Assembly (NCBI GenBank): GCA_945860955.1
Contig: CAMATH010000002.1
Coordinates: 87,085-129,440 of the forward strand
Direction of reading: 5' to 3'
Source: Planctomicrobium piriforme
GTDB taxonomy: Bacteria; Planctomycetota; Planctomycetia; Planctomycetales; Planctomycetaceae
Length of the DNA stretch: 42,356 nucleotides
Below the pieces are notes generated by a model, which had not been told where the DNA came from, ran no database searches, and was given only the letters and a program-made list of their open reading frames with translations. Shown here in pieces: positions 8,508 through 16,994 of the stretch; within the stretch, counting starts at the first letter, position 1; every line of letters begins with the position of its first letter. Both the position numbers and the translations under genes were made by a program.

Positions 8508-10268
8508 CTACCAGATTCGCTTCATTCGACCAACCTGCGGAACGAACGGCAGACTGATCCGGGGAATCGGGGTGGCGGACTTGTCGAACTCTTCCTGGTA
8601 CTCTTTGAGCGGGTACCCCTTCCCGTTGTTGAGGAAAGGAACCGCATGAGGCCAGTAAATGCAGAACGCTTTGCCGATCAGCAGCTTCCGTGGAACACTG
8701 TACGGCTCGCGCCAGCCCCGTCCGTCGTTGCTCCGCGGGCTGTTGTCCCCCAGCATCAGAAACTGGTCTTCGTTGTCGTCTTCGTAGTCATTCAGTTCGA
8801 ATTCCGTCGCGACTTTCATACTGTTCAGCCGGTCGGTGTAGTAGGTGTCGCGCTCAATCAGCAGGTGCGCGACCCGCACCGCCGCCCCGCGCACGGAAAC
8901 CGCGATCGGCGAGCGATCTTCCGGCGTCTCTGCCTGACTCGAGGGAGCCAAAGCCTGGTAAATCGAAGCCGGGTCCAGCTCCATTTCCACCGATTGGCGC
9001 ACTACGTCGTCAACCCACACCACCAGGCGATCATCAACGTTGCAAAACCGCACCTGGTGCGGCTTCCCCGGTGTCAGTTTCGACTCAAACGCCGGCCCCA
9101 GCAGCACCACATCATCGTCGTTGTCGCGCCCCATTTCCGCCGGGTATGACAATTGCGCCTGGCCGGTCGCCAAGTCGAATTGACAGCGGTATTTGCGGAC
9201 CCCTTCCACGAGTTCCAACTGAATCTCTCCCTTGGCCGATTCGGGATGCAGCTCGCAGGACAGCGTCAGATCACCGACCCAATACTCGGCGTAACCGTCG
9301 TGGCTGGTGGGGAATTTCTGATTCCCCTCGGTATGAGAGTGTCCTTTGGTGATCCGCATGTTGTACGCATATTCGTCGCGAACAACCTGCGGCATGGGGG
9401 TCTTGAGCGGGCGGTCACTCTGCAAATCGTTCCAGTCGGCCGGCTGAGGGATATAGTGCGTGTACCGCAACGTCTGCCAGCGGTCGGTCTCGTTACCCGA
9501 CGGGTCGATGCGAAACGACCGCTTTTCGGGATCGCCAACCCAATTCGAATCGGCCACCCCCCGCCACGATTCCGGCCAGCCCGCTTCCAGCAGTACTTTG
9601 GCGGGACGATCGTTGTCGTGAACAATGAGCTGTAACTTCGCCTGCTTCTCGATCGGCTTGCGGGCCAGTCGCCACGGATCGTCACTGTGCAGCTTGCGGA
9701 CCCAGATATCCCCTTTGCGAATGTGCAGTTCTTCACCCGGAAGGCCGACCAGCCGCTTGATGTAGTTGGTCTTTGCCCCATCGGGATACTTGAAGACCAC
9801 CACATCCCATCGCACGGGATCGCTGAACTCGTAGGGGAATTTGTTCACCAGAATGCGATCGCCGGCGAAGATTTCGTCCCCCAGTACGTCGTTGACGTAG
9901 TGGCAAGCGGCGTTGGGACATACCGCGTACTTCAGACGATTTCCCGCATTGATACTTCCCCGCTGAATTTCCGAGTCGGGTCCGGTTCCGACATTCGCCC
10001 CCACGGAAAAGCGGGTGCCGCACCGCTCGCAGGTGACGTCACGATGCTGCCCGAACAGGGTGGGGGCCATCGACCCGGTCGGGATGACGAACGCCTCAGC
10101 TTCAAACGTGCGGAACAGAAACGCCAGGATGAACGCGATGACAATCGACTCAATCGTCTCCCGCCAGCTTTCCTGCCGGGGGGGAGGGGGCGGAGTCGGT
10201 GCCGGCGCGGTCGCCGCCGAGGGGGGGCCGACACTCTTGTCGTTGGGGATCTTCTTCTCGGCTTTCAT
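8508..10268 (-). CDS. lepB: Type I signal peptidase (S26), enlarged, first copy
   Basis: An inner-membrane signal peptidase that cleaves signal peptides from exported proteins with a Ser-Lys dyad. A proline-rich cytosolic tail precedes one membrane segment at about residues 40-55. Box B GSMAPTLFG contains nucleophile S66, box C is GDRILVNKF, box D YIKRLVGLPGEE contains general base K171, and box E is MLGDNSPRSNDGRGW near the C-terminus. At 586 residues it far exceeds the 324 of E. coli. A cysteine cluster (C80, C83, C117, C122) suggests a zinc ribbon right after box B. About 340 residues lie between boxes D and E; their last part resembles a ConA-like jelly roll (VDDRLVVWVDD). Its paralogue lies 33 nt upstream. 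Confidence 0.92.
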   Translation of the reverse strand: MKAEKKIPNDKSVGPPSAATAPAPTPPPPPRQESWRETIESIVIAFILAFLFRTFEAEAFVIPTGSMAPTLFGQHRDVTCERCGTRFSVGANVGTGPDSEIQRGSINAGNRLKYAVCPNAACHYVNDVLGDEIFAGDRILVNKFPYEFSDPVRWDVVVFKYPDGAKTNYIKRLVGLPGEELHIRKGDIWVRKLHSDDPWRLARKPIEKQAKLQLIVHDNDRPAKVLLEAGWPESWRGVADSNWVGDPEKRSFRIDPSGNETDRWQTLRYTHYIPQPADWNDLQSDRPLKTPMPQVVRDEYAYNMRITKGHSHTEGNQKFPTSHDGYAEYWVGDLTLSCELHPESAKGEIQLELVEGVRKYRCQFDLATGQAQLSYPAEMGRDNDDDVVLLGPAFESKLTPGKPHQVRFCNVDDRLVVWVDDVVRQSVEMELDPASIYQALAPSSQAETPEDRSPIAVSVRGAAVRVAHLLIERDTYYTDRLNSMKVATEFELNDYEDDNEDQFLMLGDNSPRSNDGRGWREPYSVPRKLLIGKAFCIYWPHAVPFLNNGKGYPLKEYQEEFDKSATPIPRISLPFVPQVGRMKRIW

Positions 10269-10301
10269 GTGTCGCTCGTTCCTGACATCAACTCTGTGCG
10301 A

Positions 10302-12128
10302 TTAGTGAATATAGCGGACACGGGAAGGCTCGGGAATGCGGATCTCGGTCTGCCACGAGCCAATCGTGATGCGTTTCCGCCGCGACGGCAGATGCAGCAC
10401 CAGCGGCTTTCCGATCAACAAATCCCGCCGCAACACGGTGTCACTCGTCCATCCCCGGCTGTCTTTCGAAACCGGGCTGTTATCTCCCAGCACGAAATAC
10501 TCGTCCGGCCCCAGCTTCAAGGGTTTGGCCAAAGCACGGTCCCCCTGCGAGTCTGTGTAGTACACATCGCGAAACAACCGCACCTCGCGAACTTCCGCCC
10601 GCAAGTCCCGGGCACCGAATTTCACCGGTTGCCACGGAGTCTGGCCGCGACCGGGCGACGACGGACCGACAAACGGCTCGAATAGCAACACACCACCCAC
10701 CGCCACCAGCACCTGGCGATCCCAGACCGACATTTCGACCAATGCCCCCTCCGTGAGGCCGGGTGGAAGCGGGGCCTTCCGCAACTCTTCCGTTGTCTGT
10801 TCGTTGATCAGGCGGATTTCTTGACGGGCCGTGTCAAATTCACAACGGCACGCCAGTACCCCATCTGTCATGGAGATCGCGAAAACCCCCGGTTCGCCGC
10901 GGAGTGCCACGGTCGCCGAGAACATCAGATCGCGAATCTTGTTCCCCGCTCCGCGCTCGCTGGTATGGTTATACCCATACACATCGCGAATGGGGGCGAC
11001 GTGCGAGGCGTCGCTCAGGGAGCTGAGCGACTGTCGAAACGCGGCGCTCGCCGCCTCGCGCTCCAGACGGTCACGCAACCCCCGGTCCAGCACGCCGCGA
11101 CAAATCAACGTGCGATTGGAATCGACGTAGGTCAATTGGGTGTCCTGCAACAAGCCGGGCGACAGCGCCGCCGGCCAATCGACCAGTTGCACGCTGGTGT
11201 GGTGATCTCCCCCCGAACGGATCCAATGTCGGTAGCTGACCCATTCCCGGATTTCGTGATCCTCCGGCGTCGACTTCACCGCCCCTTTGGGAGGGGCGAA
11301 GAGGAACCGCTGGCTCCGCTCGGACCAGCCGGCCCGGGGTGGGTCAATCATCCAGCGCGGTTGCCAGTCGGGATCGCTGGCTGGTGGCTGATACGCGTGG
11401 TCATGAACCAGAATCCGCATGCTGCGCTGGGTTTCCAGATCCTTCTGCTGGATCTTTCCCCCCACGTACAGGTCGCCCCACTTGATGCGTATCGATTCAC
11501 CCGGCAACCCTGCCAGTCGCTTCACATACGCCTGACCTGGTTTTGAGGGATTCGCGAAGACAATGACATTCCAACGACGCGGGTCGGCGAACTCAAAACT
11601 AGGACGCGACACCAGCAGGTGATCGCCATCGTTCAACAACAACGGATCCACATCGATCTCGTCTTCGCCACAATTGGGGCAGACGGCGGTTTCCGATCCC
11701 AGCGTCCCGTCGACGGCGAACGAATACCGGCACGCGGGGCACTCCGCCCGCTTGTGATATCCGAACAGGCACGGTGCCATTGACCCTGTTTCAATCATGT
11801 ACCCCCCCGCGAGGAACGCGCGAAACAGCACCACAAGCAAGAGCAGTGCGACCGCGATTTCCACGACGGGGCGAATCGTGGCGACCGGCTGCGTGATTCG
11901 CTCGCCCCACTGCCGAAAGCGCGCGCCCGAGTTGATCAATAACGCCCGAAAAATCCGGGAATCTGTCGCACCGACAGAACGTTTCGCCTTCGGCACAGGG
12001 GGTGCCAAAGGCGCGCCAGAACCGCTATCCGCCGCGGGTGAGCTGGCGTCGCGGTGGGGCGGCTTCGCGTCTTCAGACCGGGCTTCCGCCGGCTGGTGTT
12101 GTGGATCTGGTGGCATGCGAGGTTTCAC
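10302..12128 (-). CDS. lepB: Type I signal peptidase (S26), enlarged, second copy
   Basis: A paralogue of the next gene, 608 residues, with the same unusual architecture. After a charged, Pro/Ala-rich tail comes one membrane segment at about residues 86-104. Box B GSMAPCLFG contains S116, a zinc-ribbon-like pair of CxxC motifs follows (C130/C133 and C150/C153), then GDHLLVSRPSFEF, and box D YVKRLAGLPGE with K203. Box E is VLGDNSPVSKDSRGW near the C-terminus, after a long insert. All catalytic residues are present. The start is uncertain: I used the GTG at 12128, but an ATG four codons later (12116) is equally possible. Transcription into lepB1 and lptB is likely given the 33-nt and 96-nt gaps. 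Confidence 0.9.
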   Translation of the reverse strand: MKPRMPPDPQHQPAEARSEDAKPPHRDASSPAADSGSGAPLAPPVPKAKRSVGATDSRIFRALLINSGARFRQWGERITQPVATIRPVVEIAVALLLLVVLFRAFLAGGYMIETGSMAPCLFGYHKRAECPACRYSFAVDGTLGSETAVCPNCGEDEIDVDPLLLNDGDHLLVSRPSFEFADPRRWNVIVFANPSKPGQAYVKRLAGLPGESIRIKWGDLYVGGKIQQKDLETQRSMRILVHDHAYQPPASDPDWQPRWMIDPPRAGWSERSQRFLFAPPKGAVKSTPEDHEIREWVSYRHWIRSGGDHHTSVQLVDWPAALSPGLLQDTQLTYVDSNRTLICRGVLDRGLRDRLEREAASAAFRQSLSSLSDASHVAPIRDVYGYNHTSERGAGNKIRDLMFSATVALRGEPGVFAISMTDGVLACRCEFDTARQEIRLINEQTTEELRKAPLPPGLTEGALVEMSVWDRQVLVAVGGVLLFEPFVGPSSPGRGQTPWQPVKFGARDLRAEVREVRLFRDVYYTDSQGDRALAKPLKLGPDEYFVLGDNSPVSKDSRGWTSDTVLRRDLLIGKPLVLHLPSRRKRITIGSWQTEIRIPEPSRVRYIH

Positions 12129-12208
12129 TATTCAACATTCTTTCCGCATCTGCGACAATCCCGACCCTCAATTGCCACTTCGGACATTCCCAGGAAGGAT
12201 CGCTGCTG

Positions 12209-13456
12209 ATGGAGACTCGTCGCGGGTTGTTTTCCGCGTTTGGCGTCGAGTTGGAGTACATGGTCGTCGATTCGGAATCGCTCGATGTCCTCCCCGCCGC
12301 CGAGACGGTTTTGCGCGACGACGCGGGAACAATCACCGGCGAGGTCGAACGGGGGGATGTCTGTTGGTCCAACGAACTTGTGGCCCATGTCATTGAACTC
12401 AAGGTCGCGGAACCCGCCCCGGCACTCGACGGCCTGGAACAGAAATTTCAGGCCGAGGTTCAGGAGATCAATCGCCGGCTGGAGCCGCACAACGGTCGCC
12501 TGATGCCCGGAGGAATGCACCCCTGGATGGATCCGCTGGAAGAAACCGTATTGTGGCCCCACGAGTACAACGCCGTCTACGCCGCCTTTGATCGGATCTT
12601 CAGTTGCCAGGGGCATGGCTGGTCGAACGTGCAAAGCGTGCATTTGAATCTCCCTTTTGGCAATGACGACGAATTCGGCCGGCTGCACGCGGCGATTCGT
12701 TTAGTCCTCCCTCTGCTCCCGGCACTCACCGCCAGTTCCCCGATGGTGGACGGGCGATTGACCGGCTTAATGGACAATCGGCTGGAATTCTATCGGACGA
12801 ACGCGCGGGCGATTCCGCTGGTGTCGGGCAAGGTGATTCCCGAGGCGGTCTTCACGACGACGGATTATCGCGAGCAGATTCTCGAGCGGTTGTATGAGGC
12901 GATCGCCGAGCATGATCCCGAAAAGATTCTGCGAAATGAATGGTTGAACGCGCGGGGGGCGATCGCCCGGTTTGAACGGAACGCGATTGAGATTCGCGTG
13001 ATGGACGTGCAGGAGTGCCCGGCCGCCGACGTCGCGATTTGTGCCGGGGTCGTGGCGGTGTTGAAAGAACTGGTGGAGGAAACGCACGTTTCCTTCGCAG
13101 CTCAGTGCGCGGTTCCCGTCGAGCCTCTGGCGAGCGTGTTTCTCGAAAGTCTGCGAAACGCGGAAAAGACCGTCGTCTGGAACGACGACTACCTCAAGTT
13201 GTTTGGGATCCAGGAAGAAGAGTGTTCACTCCAGGGGGTCTGGCGGACGCTACTCGATCGGGCGGCGGCGAAGGGGCGGATTGGTGCCAACCATTTGAAG
13301 ACGCTCGAGATCATCGTGAACGAAGGCCCGCTCGCCCGGCGTCTTTCCCGCGGCCTGCGTGAGAAGGTGGAACCGGAGCCGGAGGCGTTGGAAGAAGTTT
13401 ATGAATTCCTGTGCCAGTGTCTGGATGAAGGGGAGCTCTTTCGGGTTGAGGGGTAG
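12209..13456 (+). CDS. Carboxylate-amine ligase, GCS2 (glutamate-cysteine ligase 2) family
   Basis: A 415-residue member of the GCS2 / YbdK-like ATP-grasp-related family, which joins an amino acid to glutamate's gamma-carboxylate or carries out similar carboxylate-amine ligations. Visible motifs are FGVELEYMVVD near the N-terminus, SNELVAHVIELK, the GGMHPWMDP segment, VQSVHLNLPFG and ASSPMVDGRLTGLMDNRLEFY, and IEIRVMDVQECPAADVAI. The substrate cannot be told from sequence; true glutathione synthesis is unproven because no gshB lies nearby. The ATG is set by AGGAAGGA nine nt upstream; longer open-frame starts would overlap the divergent lepB2 gene. Confidence 0.85.
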   Translation: METRRGLFSAFGVELEYMVVDSESLDVLPAAETVLRDDAGTITGEVERGDVCWSNELVAHVIELKVAEPAPALDGLEQKFQAEVQEINRRLEPHNGRLMPGGMHPWMDPLEETVLWPHEYNAVYAAFDRIFSCQGHGWSNVQSVHLNLPFGNDDEFGRLHAAIRLVLPLLPALTASSPMVDGRLTGLMDNRLEFYRTNARAIPLVSGKVIPEAVFTTTDYREQILERLYEAIAEHDPEKILRNEWLNARGAIARFERNAIEIRVMDVQECPAADVAICAGVVAVLKELVEETHVSFAAQCAVPVEPLASVFLESLRNAEKTVVWNDDYLKLFGIQEEECSLQGVWRTLLDRAAAKGRIGANHLKTLEIIVNEGPLARRLSRGLREKVEPEPEALEEVYEFLCQCLDEGELFRVEG

Positions 13457-13489
13457 TGGTGGTATTCGAACCCAGCACGGCCGAACAGG

Positions 13490-13531
13490 CGACAGTGAAT
13501 CCGAGCCGCGCCCATCAGGAAGCGGTAACCA
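13490..13531. repeat. Possible dispersed planctomycete intergenic repeat
   Basis: The minus strand of this stretch translates to LPDGRGSDS, a string I recall seeing in many spurious planctomycete and acidobacterial translations, which suggests a dispersed REP-like element. There is only this copy in the window, so the call rests on memory. It lies directly against the transposase fragment. Confidence 0.25.
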
Positions 13532-13726
13532 ACCAGGTACGTCTCGGGACGCCGATTCGATGAGGCGGTGCGGGGCCACTGGGGAATCGAGAACCAATTG
13601 CACTGGCAGTTGGACGCGACCTTCCAGAAAGACCAATGTCGAGTTCGAAAGGACCACGCCGACGCCAACCTGAGCATCCTCCGACGGACCGCGCTCAGCA
13701 TGCTCAAGAACGAAACGACCTCTTGA
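13532..13726 (+). pseudogene. ISAs1-family transposase, C-terminal fragment
   Basis: About 64 codons encode the C-terminal end of an ISAs1-type DDE transposase: TRYVSGRRFDEAVRGHWGIE, then NQLHWQLDATFQKDQCRVRK and DHADANLSILRRTALSMLKN. The pattern RGHWGIEN-LHW-LD-F, the DxCRxRK and the NLSILRRxAL motifs are diagnostic of the family. An in-frame stop lies just upstream (TAA in codons before TRY), and the reading ends at TGA after ETTS, so the usual basic tail GIKxKRxxAGWDxxYL is also lost. No start codon, no terminal inverted repeats and no N-terminal domain are seen. This is a dead insertion-sequence remnant between the GCS2 gene and the lipoprotein gene; the rest of 13457-13824 shows nothing else. 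Confidence 0.8.
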
Positions 13727-13824
13727 AATCCACCGCGACGCGGGTAACTGGCGCAGACCTGCCCCAAGACAATCTGGTAACTTGGGTGAGGTTTGAGGAT
13801 TGGTCTCGCACGGAGGTTGTGGTC

Positions 13825-15108
13825 GTGGTCCGCATTACTTGGTTGTTCGTCGCCGTTTGCGGTGTCGGGTTGTTAGTTGGTTGCCCGTCGAGTCCCCCAC
13901 CCGCGGGCACGGGATCGGGGAACGGCAAATCCACGACCGAAACGAGCGGCGATTCGACCGGCAAACCCGGACCCGCGAGTTTCGATCCCAACGACCCGGC
14001 GGCCGGTGCGCGGAATGTGATGACCGGGCTGACGAACCGCAAGTTGCGTGCCCTGTGGGACTTTCTGCCGTCCGGTTATCAAGACGATCTCCAGTCTCTG
14101 ACCCGACAGTTCGCGACGAAAATGGACCCGGAAATCTGGGGCCGAGTCATCGCGATTGTCCGCCGGTCGGCTTCGATTCTGCGCGAAAAAGAGCCGTGGC
14201 TCCAAACTCCCGCCGCCAACACTCCGAAGGCCGCCGGGGGGGCCAATGCCGCTCCCGAACCTGTCAATTACAAGGCGGTGGCAGCTCTTTTGGACGCGTT
14301 GGCGGACAGCGAACTGGGGGATCTCGATCGATTGAAGAAGATCGATGTCGGGGCCTGGTGTGACGGCGTCGGGGTCCAGCTTCTGGAGCAACTGCACCAA
14401 TTCGCCGAGCGGATGCCCAACGATCCGTTGGCTCGCACAATGACCGGGGTGGCTGACTTGGAACTCAAGTCACGCAAGCCAAAGGGGGATGAAGTCATTA
14501 TCGAAATCATCGCCCCGCGGGAGCTGCCGGTCGAGATTCCCTATGTGAAAGTCGACGGAAAGTGGATTCCGCGCGACTTGGCGAATGGCTGGATCGAAGC
14601 GGTCGGCGAATCGCGTGCCCGGATGGCGGTCGCGCTGTCGGAAGAGAATCTGGCCGCCGCGAAACCCCAGATCCTGACGGCCCTGGGCTTTTTTGACGAG
14701 TGGCTGGGCCGGCTGGAAAAGGCGAAAACGAAAGAGGAATTCGACTTCGCGTGGTCGCAGGGCCTGCAAAACTCCATGACTGTGTTGGCGACGTTTTCCC
14801 CCTCGCTGCCGGTCGACCCGGCGATGGAAGGGACTGGGGAAGAGGAATCGGCGATTCCGCTGGCGAAGGTTGTGGTCACCGCCGAGCTGACATTTGAGCA
14901 ACAGGACGAATTGCTGGAAAAACTGGCGAAACTGACCGATGAAGGGGCGGGGACGTTTCGTGAAATCTCCGCGAGCAATACGGAAGTGAGTTTCACTGTC
15001 GGCCCGGTGAGTGACGTGGCGGCGTTCGCGAGGAAGCTGCCGGGGCTGACCGTCTCGAAAGTCGACAGTGAAGCCCGTATGATCTGGGCGGCTCCCAAAG
15101 GCCGGTGA
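13825..15108 (+). CDS. Predicted lipoprotein of unknown function
   Basis: I do not recognise the family. The 427-residue product begins with a lipoprotein signal peptide, MVRITWLFVAVCGVGLLVGC, with lipobox LVGC and lipidated Cys20. A flexible Pro/Gly/Ser/Thr linker of about 35 residues follows, then a largely helical domain (RNVMTGLTNRKLRALWDFLP onward) and a C-terminal alpha/beta segment. Surface attachment to a membrane is the only safe inference. The start is a GTG: GGAGG lies 8 nt upstream, while an earlier in-frame GTG at 13819 is only 2 nt from it. Frame extension farther upstream runs through the transposase remnant in another frame and is not coding. A STAS-domain gene follows after 100 nt. 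Confidence 0.75.
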   Translation: MVRITWLFVAVCGVGLLVGCPSSPPPAGTGSGNGKSTTETSGDSTGKPGPASFDPNDPAAGARNVMTGLTNRKLRALWDFLPSGYQDDLQSLTRQFATKMDPEIWGRVIAIVRRSASILREKEPWLQTPAANTPKAAGGANAAPEPVNYKAVAALLDALADSELGDLDRLKKIDVGAWCDGVGVQLLEQLHQFAERMPNDPLARTMTGVADLELKSRKPKGDEVIIEIIAPRELPVEIPYVKVDGKWIPRDLANGWIEAVGESRARMAVALSEENLAAAKPQILTALGFFDEWLGRLEKAKTKEEFDFAWSQGLQNSMTVLATFSPSLPVDPAMEGTGEEESAIPLAKVVVTAELTFEQQDELLEKLAKLTDEGAGTFREISASNTEVSFTVGPVSDVAAFARKLPGLTVSKVDSEARMIWAAPKGR

Positions 15109-15208
15109 TCGTGCCGGCGCGAATCGGGATGGTCGTCGGTGACCCGCGACCTGCCACTGGCAGAGACCCCTGAACCATTGGTTCTGGCTGGCCAGTTCGC
15201 CTCCTGCT

Positions 15209-15592
15209 GTGGATTTGATTGAGATGGTGAAGAAAGACGTCGACGACTTTCAGATCGAATGGCATGGCAACTGTGTTGTGATTCTTCCGGCGGCGAATAT
15301 CGAGCATCTCCGGTGGGATGTGGTCGACAACGCCGCCCAGATCGTGATGCAGCCTCTCAAGCGAACGCAGGTTCCGACCGTGGTTTTCGACCTGTCGGAA
15401 GTGAAGTATTTCGGGTCGGTGTTTCTGGCGTTGCTATTGCGGTGTCACAAGTACGTGAAAGAGCGCGGCGGAGATCTGGTGCTGTGCGGACCGAGCCAGA
15501 TGGCGAAGGAACTCCTGTCGGTGACCGCGCTCGATACTCTGTGGGCGATCTACGAGACCCGGGACGAAGCGATCGCGGCGCTGGAAATCTGA
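15209..15592 (+). CDS. STAS-domain protein, anti-sigma factor antagonist-like
   Basis: A 127-residue single STAS domain as in SpoIIAA/RsbV-type anti-sigma antagonists, cytosolic proteins that bind an anti-sigma kinase when unphosphorylated. Signs are the strand [20 protein letters not shown], which holds the conserved loop before the helix, and [18 protein letters not shown] after it. The serine in FGS sits where SpoIIAA has its phosphorylated serine, although the usual DSSG context is lost. No partner kinase or sigma factor is visible in the window. The GTG start at 15209 lacks a clear ribosome binding site; an ATG at 15224 (MVKKDVDD) is an alternative. Confidence 0.78.
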   Translation: MDLIEMVKKDVDDFQIEWHGNCVVILPAANIEHLRWDVVDNAAQIVMQPLKRTQVPTVVFDLSEVKYFGSVFLALLLRCHKYVKERGGDLVLCGPSQMAKELLSVTALDTLWAIYETRDEAIAALEI

Positions 15593-15901
15593 CGGGAATT
15601 CGGGCTCGCCCAGGGCATTTGTGCGTTCCGCTCAATTCAAACAACTCGAACTTCCCCAGAAACCACTCGTGTGGGCAAGCCCCAGGGGAGTAAAACCCGG
15701 AATCGCCCCGACGGGTCGGTGGTTCCTCCGCGACAATCCCATTCCTCCTACTTGACGATCCCACTCCGCCCCAGTACACTCCCTGATTCCCTCACGAACG
15801 GCTGGTCCGGGTGCGCCCGTCAATTGGTCGGTTCCGTCGAAAGTTCGTCGGTGTTCGCTTGCAGGGGCTCCTCTAGTCGTTGTTGTCCGCACTGGTTTCG
15901 T
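15593..15901. other. Leader and promoter region upstream of rpsL
   Basis: No gene is seen in 309 nt. It contains the str promoter at 15752-15780 and then about 115 nt of untranslated leader, with a small CGGG-TGCG-CCCG hairpin near 15808-15820. Confidence 0.5.
15752..15780 (+). promoter_or_regulatory. Probable sigma70-type promoter of the str cluster
   Basis: A -35 box TTGACG (15752-15757) and a -10 box TACACT (15775-15780) are spaced by exactly 17 bp, the optimum. It lies 121 nt upstream of the rpsL start, with no gene in between, and is well placed to drive rpsL-rpsG-fusA. Confidence 0.7.
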
Positions 15902-16306
15902 ATGCCCACCATCAATCAGCTTGTCCGTAAGCCGCGAGTTCCTCAGCGGTCACGCACGAAGACCCCGGTTTTGAACGGCTGCCCGCAAAAGCGCGGGGTG
16001 TGTCTGCAAGTCAAGACTGTGACGCCCAAAAAGCCCAACTCGGCCCTCCGAAAGGTGGCCCGTGTGAAGCTGTCGAACGGCAAGGAAGTCACGGCGTACA
16101 TTCCCGGTGAAGGGCACAACCTGCAAGAACACTCAATCGTTCTTGTGCGCGGTGGCCGTGTTCGCGACTTGCCCGGTGTGCGGTACAAGATCATTCGCGG
16201 TGTTCTCGATACCCTGGGTGTCGCCGACCGTAAGCAGGCCCGCAGCCGATACGGTGCGAAAACCGCCAAGGCGGGGGCTCCTGCCGCCAAGGGCAAGAAG
16301 AAGTAG
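15902..16306 (+). CDS. rpsL: 30S ribosomal protein S12
   Basis: S12 sits at the decoding centre of the 30S subunit and controls translational accuracy. The 134-residue product starts [12 protein letters not shown] and contains [19 protein letters not shown], with the streptomycin-sensitive lysine of PKKPNSA intact, and the second loop [21 protein letters not shown]. It has a basic tail ending in KGKKK. The start was chosen by family alignment; the frame is open farther upstream but carries no similarity. First gene of the str cluster, 121 nt after a strong promoter. Confidence 0.98.
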   Translation: MPTINQLVRKPRVPQRSRTKTPVLNGCPQKRGVCLQVKTVTPKKPNSALRKVARVKLSNGKEVTAYIPGEGHNLQEHSIVLVRGGRVRDLPGVRYKIIRGVLDTLGVADRKQARSRYGAKTAKAGAPAAKGKKK

Positions 16307-16402
16307 CGATCCGACATGTTCGGCGGAGGTCGCCCCGGTGGATGTTTGTCACGGGTGGCGTGTTTTTGCCGGCGGTCCAAGGTCGTTTCCCAGATTCCAT
16401 TT

Positions 16403-16418
16403 CTGGCAGATTTGCCAG
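16403..16418 (+). promoter_or_regulatory. Hairpin in the rpsL-rpsG spacer, possible S7 control site
   Basis: A 6-bp stem CTGGCA / TGCCAG encloses a 4-nt loop GATT in the 208-nt spacer between rpsL and rpsG. In E. coli the S12-S7 spacer RNA binds S7 and represses translation. A similar role here is inference from position only. Confidence 0.35.
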
Positions 16419-16514
16419 CTTCCATATTGCCGGAACAGGTTGTTCTGGTTGGACTTCCGTCGCGAGCAATCCCCTCGGAAGTCTCCCCGCAGCGATTTCG
16501 TTTGAGGTCAAGAG

Positions 16515-16988
16515 ATGGCTCAGAAGTTCACCGCCAGCGCGAAGCAGTTGAAGCCCGACGCCAAGTACGGGTCGATTCTCGCTTCCAAGTTCATCAACTG
16601 TCTGATGAAAGATGGCAAAAAGAGCATCGCCCAGGCGGTGTTTTATGACGCGATCGACATTATCGCCGAGAAGGTAACTGATCGGCCGGCGATCGAAGTC
16701 TTCACCGAGGCGGTGGAGAACATCAAGCCGGGGATTGAAGTCCGGTCACGGCGCGTCGGTGGTGCGAACTATCAGGTGCCGACCCCGGTCAGCTCCCGAC
16801 GTCAGCAGGCGCTGGCGATTCGCTGGCTGCTGGAAGTTTGTCGCGACAAGAAGGGGCGTCCGATGGCGACCCGGCTGGCCGACGAGCTGCTGGCCGCCTA
16901 CAAGCGCGAAGGTGCCGCCGTCACAAAGCGCGACAACGTCCACCGTATGGCCGACGCCAACAAGGCGTTCGCCCACTTTGCGTGGTAG
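16515..16988 (+). CDS. rpsG: 30S ribosomal protein S7
   Basis: S7 nucleates assembly of the 30S head and contacts the E-site tRNA. The 157-residue product matches the usual length of 155-157. Motifs are [20 protein letters not shown], the diagnostic [16 protein letters not shown]-type segment (here [20 protein letters not shown]), [12 protein letters not shown] and the C-terminal [20 protein letters not shown] motif lies 5 nt before the ATG. fusA follows after 6 nt. Confidence 0.98.
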   Translation: MAQKFTASAKQLKPDAKYGSILASKFINCLMKDGKKSIAQAVFYDAIDIIAEKVTDRPAIEVFTEAVENIKPGIEVRSRRVGGANYQVPTPVSSRRQQALAIRWLLEVCRDKKGRPMATRLADELLAAYKREGAAVTKRDNVHRMADANKAFAHFAW

Positions 16989-16994
16989 TGAGGT

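Noticed and set aside
13457-13490. A tRNA-like TTCGAA segment just after the GCS2 gene
   Set aside because: The flanking bases do not form a five-pair T-stem and no acceptor, D or anticodon arm can be built around it.
13636-13824. Upstream extension of the lipoprotein reading frame
   Set aside because: It overlaps the transposase relic read in another frame, and the signal peptide with its own ribosome binding site starts at 13825.
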